The notes below the pieces were generated by a model. It made no database searches. It was given only the letters and a program-made list of their open reading frames with translations, and was not told the DNA's origin. The position numbers and the translations under genes are program-made. Shown here in pieces: positions 61,110 through 64,000 of a stretch of 64,000 nucleotides of DNA. The DNA is from Variibacter sp. (GTDB lineage: Bacteria; Pseudomonadota; Alphaproteobacteria; Rhizobiales; Xanthobacteraceae): NCBI GenBank assembly GCA_019689555.1, contig JADGHE010000001.1:62001-126000 (forward strand), in the 5' to 3' direction. Numbering within the stretch: the stretch's first letter is position 1; the number at the start of each line of letters is the position of its first letter.

Positions 61110-62402
61110 CTAGAGAGGCTCGCCCCTGAGCAGCCGCGGAACCTCGCCGACAAGCCCGGCGGCCTCGCGAATGAACAGCGCCTTCAGGGCGGGCAGGCGA
61201 TCCACCACGCCCAGCCCGAAGTCCCGCACCAGCTTCAGCGCGGCGGACCGGTTGGAAAAAAGGCGGTTCAATCCGTCCGTCACCGCGCCCATCGTCGCCG
61301 TATCGAATCGGCGCCAACGCTGGTAGCGGGCCAGCGCCTCGCGCCCCCCGGGGTCGAGGCCCAGGCGCGCGGCCTCGGCAATCGTCTCCGCGAGCGCGGC
61401 GACGTCGCGCAGCCCCATGTTCAGCCCCTGGCCGGCGATCGGGTGGATCACGTGGGCGGCGTCGCCCACGAGTGCGAGCCGCTCGCCGACGAAGCGGCGC
61501 GCCAGCGAAAACCTCAGCGGATAGGCCTGGCGCGGGCCCACCACGGAAATGTCCCCAAGCTCAAGGCCGAACCGGCGCTCGAGTTCCGCATGGAACTCCG
61601 CCTCCGGCAGCGCCGCGATGCGCACCGCCTCCGCCGCGTCCTCGGTCCACACGATCGACGAGCGGCGACCCGTGAGCGGCAGGATCGCGAAGGGCCCGGC
61701 GGGCAGGAAGTGCTCGATCGCGCGCCCGCCGTGGTCGCGCTCGTGGGCCACCGTGGTCACGATGGCCGACTGGGGATAGGTCCAGGCGACGACGTCGATG
61801 CCGGCGAGCTCCCGCAGGCGCGAATGCGCGCCGTCCGCGGCCACGACCACGCGCGCCGCCATCCGCAGGCCGGAGGCGAGCGAGGCCGTGGCCCAGAAGG
61901 GGCCCGGCTCGAACCCGGCGACGGAATCGGCGCGCAGGACGACGCCGGCGGCCTCCGCCTGCGCGTTCAGCGCCGCGAGCAGGTCGCGGTTCTCGACCAT
62001 ATGGGCGAAGGGCTCGCCGGGCTCCACGTCGCCCGCGAAGGTGAGGAAGACCGGCCGCACCGTGTCGGTGAGGCGGCTGTCGGTCACCACCATGTCGAGG
62101 ATCGGCTGGGCGTTCTCGGCGAAGCGTTCCCACACGCCGATCGTCTCGAGCAGCCGGCGCGCGGCCGCCACGATCGCCAGCGCGCGCGGATCGCGCCGCC
62201 GCCGCGCGCGCCCCTCCGGCGTGAGGGCCGGATCGACTGCCATCACGTCGAAGGACGTTCCGAGCGCCTGCTTCAGCGCGACCGCCAGCGCGAGGCCGGG
62301 AAGCCCCGCGCCGACGATCAGCACGTCGACGCGCCTCGTATCGTGCCGCGAGTCCATCCCGCTCACCGTCAGCTCGGAATCGGGCCCGTTGCCGGGCCGC
62401 AT
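61110..62402 (-). CDS. UbiH/UbiF-type FAD-dependent hydroxylase
   Basis: A 430-residue flavoprotein monooxygenase of the Ubi/Coq6 group, likely to hydroxylate the ubiquinone ring. DVLIVGAGLPGLALAVAL is the FAD-binding start, VVAADGAHSRLRELAGI the DG motif, and ERLALVGDAAHVIHPIAGQGLNMGLRDV the GD motif with the Ubi signature. Start 62402 is chosen because AAGGAG lies 10 bases upstream; an internal ATG at 62357 is possible. It lies 46 bases downstream of a Bug gene on the same strand. Which ring position is hydroxylated is not clear. Confidence 0.92.
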   Translation of the reverse strand: MRPGNGPDSELTVSGMDSRHDTRRVDVLIVGAGLPGLALAVALKQALGTSFDVMAVDPALTPEGRARRRRDPRALAIVAAARRLLETIGVWERFAENAQPILDMVVTDSRLTDTVRPVFLTFAGDVEPGEPFAHMVENRDLLAALNAQAEAAGVVLRADSVAGFEPGPFWATASLASGLRMAARVVVAADGAHSRLRELAGIDVVAWTYPQSAIVTTVAHERDHGGRAIEHFLPAGPFAILPLTGRRSSIVWTEDAAEAVRIAALPEAEFHAELERRFGLELGDISVVGPRQAYPLRFSLARRFVGERLALVGDAAHVIHPIAGQGLNMGLRDVAALAETIAEAARLGLDPGGREALARYQRWRRFDTATMGAVTDGLNRLFSNRSAALKLVRDFGLGVVDRLPALKALFIREAAGLVGEVPRLLRGEPL

Positions 62403-62448
62403 CCGCAGGTCTCCTTCTGCGACTGGAGCACGCGGCGCTCCCCGGTGC

Positions 62449-63426
62449 TCACTCGATCGACGCCCCGCTCGCCTTGATCGGCTCCGCCCATTTCTCGATC
62501 TCGCTGCGCACGAACTTGGCGAGATATTCGGGGCTGCGCCGATCCGGCGCGGCGAGGTTGGCGCCCATGCTGGTGAGCCGCTCGCGCACCGCCGGCGTGT
62601 CGATCGTCTTGATGATCGCCTCGTTGAGCGTCTTGACGATGTCGGTCGGGGCGTCCTTCGGCAGGAAGATGGCGTTCCACGTATAGGCTTCGAGGTTGGA
62701 AACGCCCTCCTCGGCCGCGGTCGGCAGGTTCGGCAGCACGGGCGAGCGCTGCGGCGCCATGATGGCAAGCGCCTTCACGGTGCCGCCGTCGATCTGCGGC
62801 TTCGCCGTGGTGATGATTTCGCAGAGAAAATCGATGCGGCCGGCCTGCAGGTCTTGCATGGCGGGGCCGGTGCCCCGGTAGGGCACATGGGTGATGTTCG
62901 TGCCGAGGGCGCTGTTGAGCACCACGCAGCCGAGATGCGTCGCCGAGCCGGCGCCGGCCGACCCGTAGCTCATCTTGGCCTGGTTCGCCTTGGCATAGGC
63001 GACGAATTCGCGGAAGCTGTTGACGGGCAGGTCCTTGCGGACGATGAGCAGGATCGGCACGTCGGCGATGAGGCCCACCGGCGTGAAGTCCGTCACCGCA
63101 TCGTAGGCCGGCTTCTTATAGAGCGTCTGGTTCTGCGCGTGGGTGCCCACCGTGCCGAGGACGAAGGTATAGCCGTCCGGCGGGGACTGCGCGACGCGCT
63201 TCGCGCCGGTCATGCCGCCCGCGCCGCCCACGTTCTCCACCACCACCTGCTGGCCCAGCACCTCGCTCATGCGCTGGGCGACCACGCGGCCCAGCACGTC
63301 CGTCGGGCCGCCGGCGGCGAAGGGGACGATCATGGTGACGGGACGGTTCGGATACGGCTGAGCCCCGGCCGAATCGGCCAGGGGCAACAGACCGGCGAGC
63401 GCTGCAAAAAAGAGCCTCTTCAGCAT
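62449..63426 (-). CDS. Bug-family periplasmic solute-binding protein 3
   Basis: A 325-residue secreted binding protein. The signal peptide is KRLFFAALAGLLPLADSAGA, cut near GAQPYP. The mature start YPNRPVTMIVPFAAGGPTD and VVENVGGAGGMTGAKRVAQSPPDGYTF are the Bug signature. The start is ATG 63426. It has no tctA or tctB partner and stands between a DUF2125 gene and ubiH-type gene on the same strand. It is not closely similar to the other two Bug proteins in the window. The ligand is unknown. Confidence 0.93.
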   Translation of the reverse strand: MLKRLFFAALAGLLPLADSAGAQPYPNRPVTMIVPFAAGGPTDVLGRVVAQRMSEVLGQQVVVENVGGAGGMTGAKRVAQSPPDGYTFVLGTVGTHAQNQTLYKKPAYDAVTDFTPVGLIADVPILLIVRKDLPVNSFREFVAYAKANQAKMSYGSAGAGSATHLGCVVLNSALGTNITHVPYRGTGPAMQDLQAGRIDFLCEIITTAKPQIDGGTVKALAIMAPQRSPVLPNLPTAAEEGVSNLEAYTWNAIFLPKDAPTDIVKTLNEAIIKTIDTPAVRERLTSMGANLAAPDRRSPEYLAKFVRSEIEKWAEPIKASGASIE

Positions 63427-63535
63427 TTAGGCGATCCTCCCATGACACGTACAAACGTCCGCATCGGGGCGAGGTATCCCATGCCGGGCGCCGGGCACGC
63501 AATGCCCTTCGCGGCGGGCGCGCCTCCGCCGTCTC

Positions 63536-64000
63536 TTAGTAAAGCGGCGGCGTCTGGCCGAGCGGCAGCGGCCCGAAGAACACCGCGCCGTCCCTGAATC
63601 GCAGCGGTACCACCACGGCCGGCTTGCCTTCGAGCTCGGCGCGGCCCGCGAGGATGGCGAGCCCGTTCAACATGCTCGCCTGCGCCTGGCTGTCCTGGCC
63701 GAAGAGCCAGCCGCCGATCTCCGCAAGCCCGGCCAGCGTCACCTGCAGCCCGCCGTCGAGCCGCGCCTGCGGCGTCAAGCCCAGTTCGCCCTTGGCCACG
63801 GCGACGATCTCGCCCTGCGCGACGCGCGCTTTCACGATTTCGAGCCGGCCGCCATCGGCCTGCCATTGCCGCAGGCGCGTCGCGAGCGGCACGGGCGAAA
63901 GATCCCGCACGCCGTGCACGACCGCTTCCGCCTCCGCGTCGAACGGCTTCTGCGCGAGGGCCGCCGCCCCCGCCACGACAGCGGCCTCGGCGCGGGCCAC
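63536..64000 (-). CDS. DUF2125 domain protein (C-terminal part only)
   Basis: The gene enters from the right edge; 154 codons and the TAA stop (63536-63538) are inside. The end VVVPLRFRDGAVFFGPLPLGQTPPLY is typical of DUF2125 proteins, which are lipid-transport-like secreted proteins of alphaproteobacteria with no assigned role. The segment GELGLTPQARLDGGLQVTL is a beta-rich repeat. The start lies outside the window. Confidence 0.85.
   Translation of the reverse strand: MARAEAAVVAGAAALAQKPFDAEAEAVVHGVRDLSPVPLATRLRQWQADGGRLEIVKARVAQGEIVAVAKGELGLTPQARLDGGLQVTLAGLAEIGGWLFGQDSQAQASMLNGLAILAGRAELEGKPAVVVPLRFRDGAVFFGPLPLGQTPPLY

Overview
The window is a very GC-rich stretch of chromosome from an alphaproteobacterium, most likely of the order Hyphomicrobiales (Rhizobiales). 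The placement rests on gene content and order, not on a database search: long GlnD, the 180-kDa type NAD-glutamate dehydrogenase, a Fur/Mur regulator without the CxxC zinc site, CnoX with an active CGPC, DUF1036 and DUF2125 proteins, several Bug-type solute-binding proteins, and the run fur-plsC-miaB-phoH-ybeY-lnt-phrR-metK-trmB. I found no insertion sequence, prophage, CRISPR array, rRNA or replication origin. Most of the window reads as stable chromosome with a few accessory islands.

Layout. 0-6 kb: the start of a sulfonate/nitrate-type ABC solute-binding protein (minus strand), a 736-base gap with two inverted repeats, glnD and a class A penicillin-binding protein with a CtrA-like site upstream. 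6-15 kb: a DUF1036 protein, purH, a UMF1-type MFS permease and the NAD-glutamate dehydrogenase. 15-22 kb: an AhpD-like protein, a Bug protein, gamma-glutamyltransferase plus glutathione S-transferase, then an MFS permease and a second Bug protein. 22-26 kb: tRNA-Gly(GCC), prolyl-tRNA editing protein, cnoX, a LON-N protein, a Trm112-like protein and a second GST. 26-30 kb (minus strand): trpS-usp-nfuA-tsaB-rimI. 30-38 kb: an adenosine-kinase-like gene, a membrane coiled-coil protein, an outer-membrane beta-barrel, a single-domain response regulator, a chemoreceptor, a YihY protein and a hybrid histidine kinase. 38-42 kb: gluQ, an AlkA-type glycosylase, a carboxylesterase, an HNH nuclease, dsbB and tRNA-Leu(CAA). 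42-49.6 kb (minus strand): flippase, GNAT, AsnB, acyl carrier protein, adenylate-forming ligase and a NadE-like protein. 49.8-52 kb: pirin, FMN reductase, divergent HxlR regulator and tRNA-Arg(ACG). 52-61 kb (minus strand): fur to trmB. 61-64 kb: a UbiH-type hydroxylase, a third Bug protein and the C-terminal end of a DUF2125 protein.

How the genes work together. The housekeeping parts form recognisable units: envelope lipid and lipoprotein maturation (plsC, lnt), tRNA modification (tsaB, miaB, trmB, gluQ), RNA maturation (phoH, ybeY), and nitrogen and glutamate control (glnD, GDH). GGT and GST, close to a permease and Bug proteins, suggest handling of glutathione or its conjugates. The least explained part is the 41.9-49.6 kb locus. 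It combines an adenylating ligase, a dedicated carrier protein, two ATP-using amidating enzymes (AsnB and a divergent NadE), an acetyltransferase and a Wzx-like flippase, with no glycosyltransferase and no exosortase. It looks like a compact pathway that builds an acylated or amidated building block and moves it across the membrane. A CtrA-like site lies upstream of its asnB gene.
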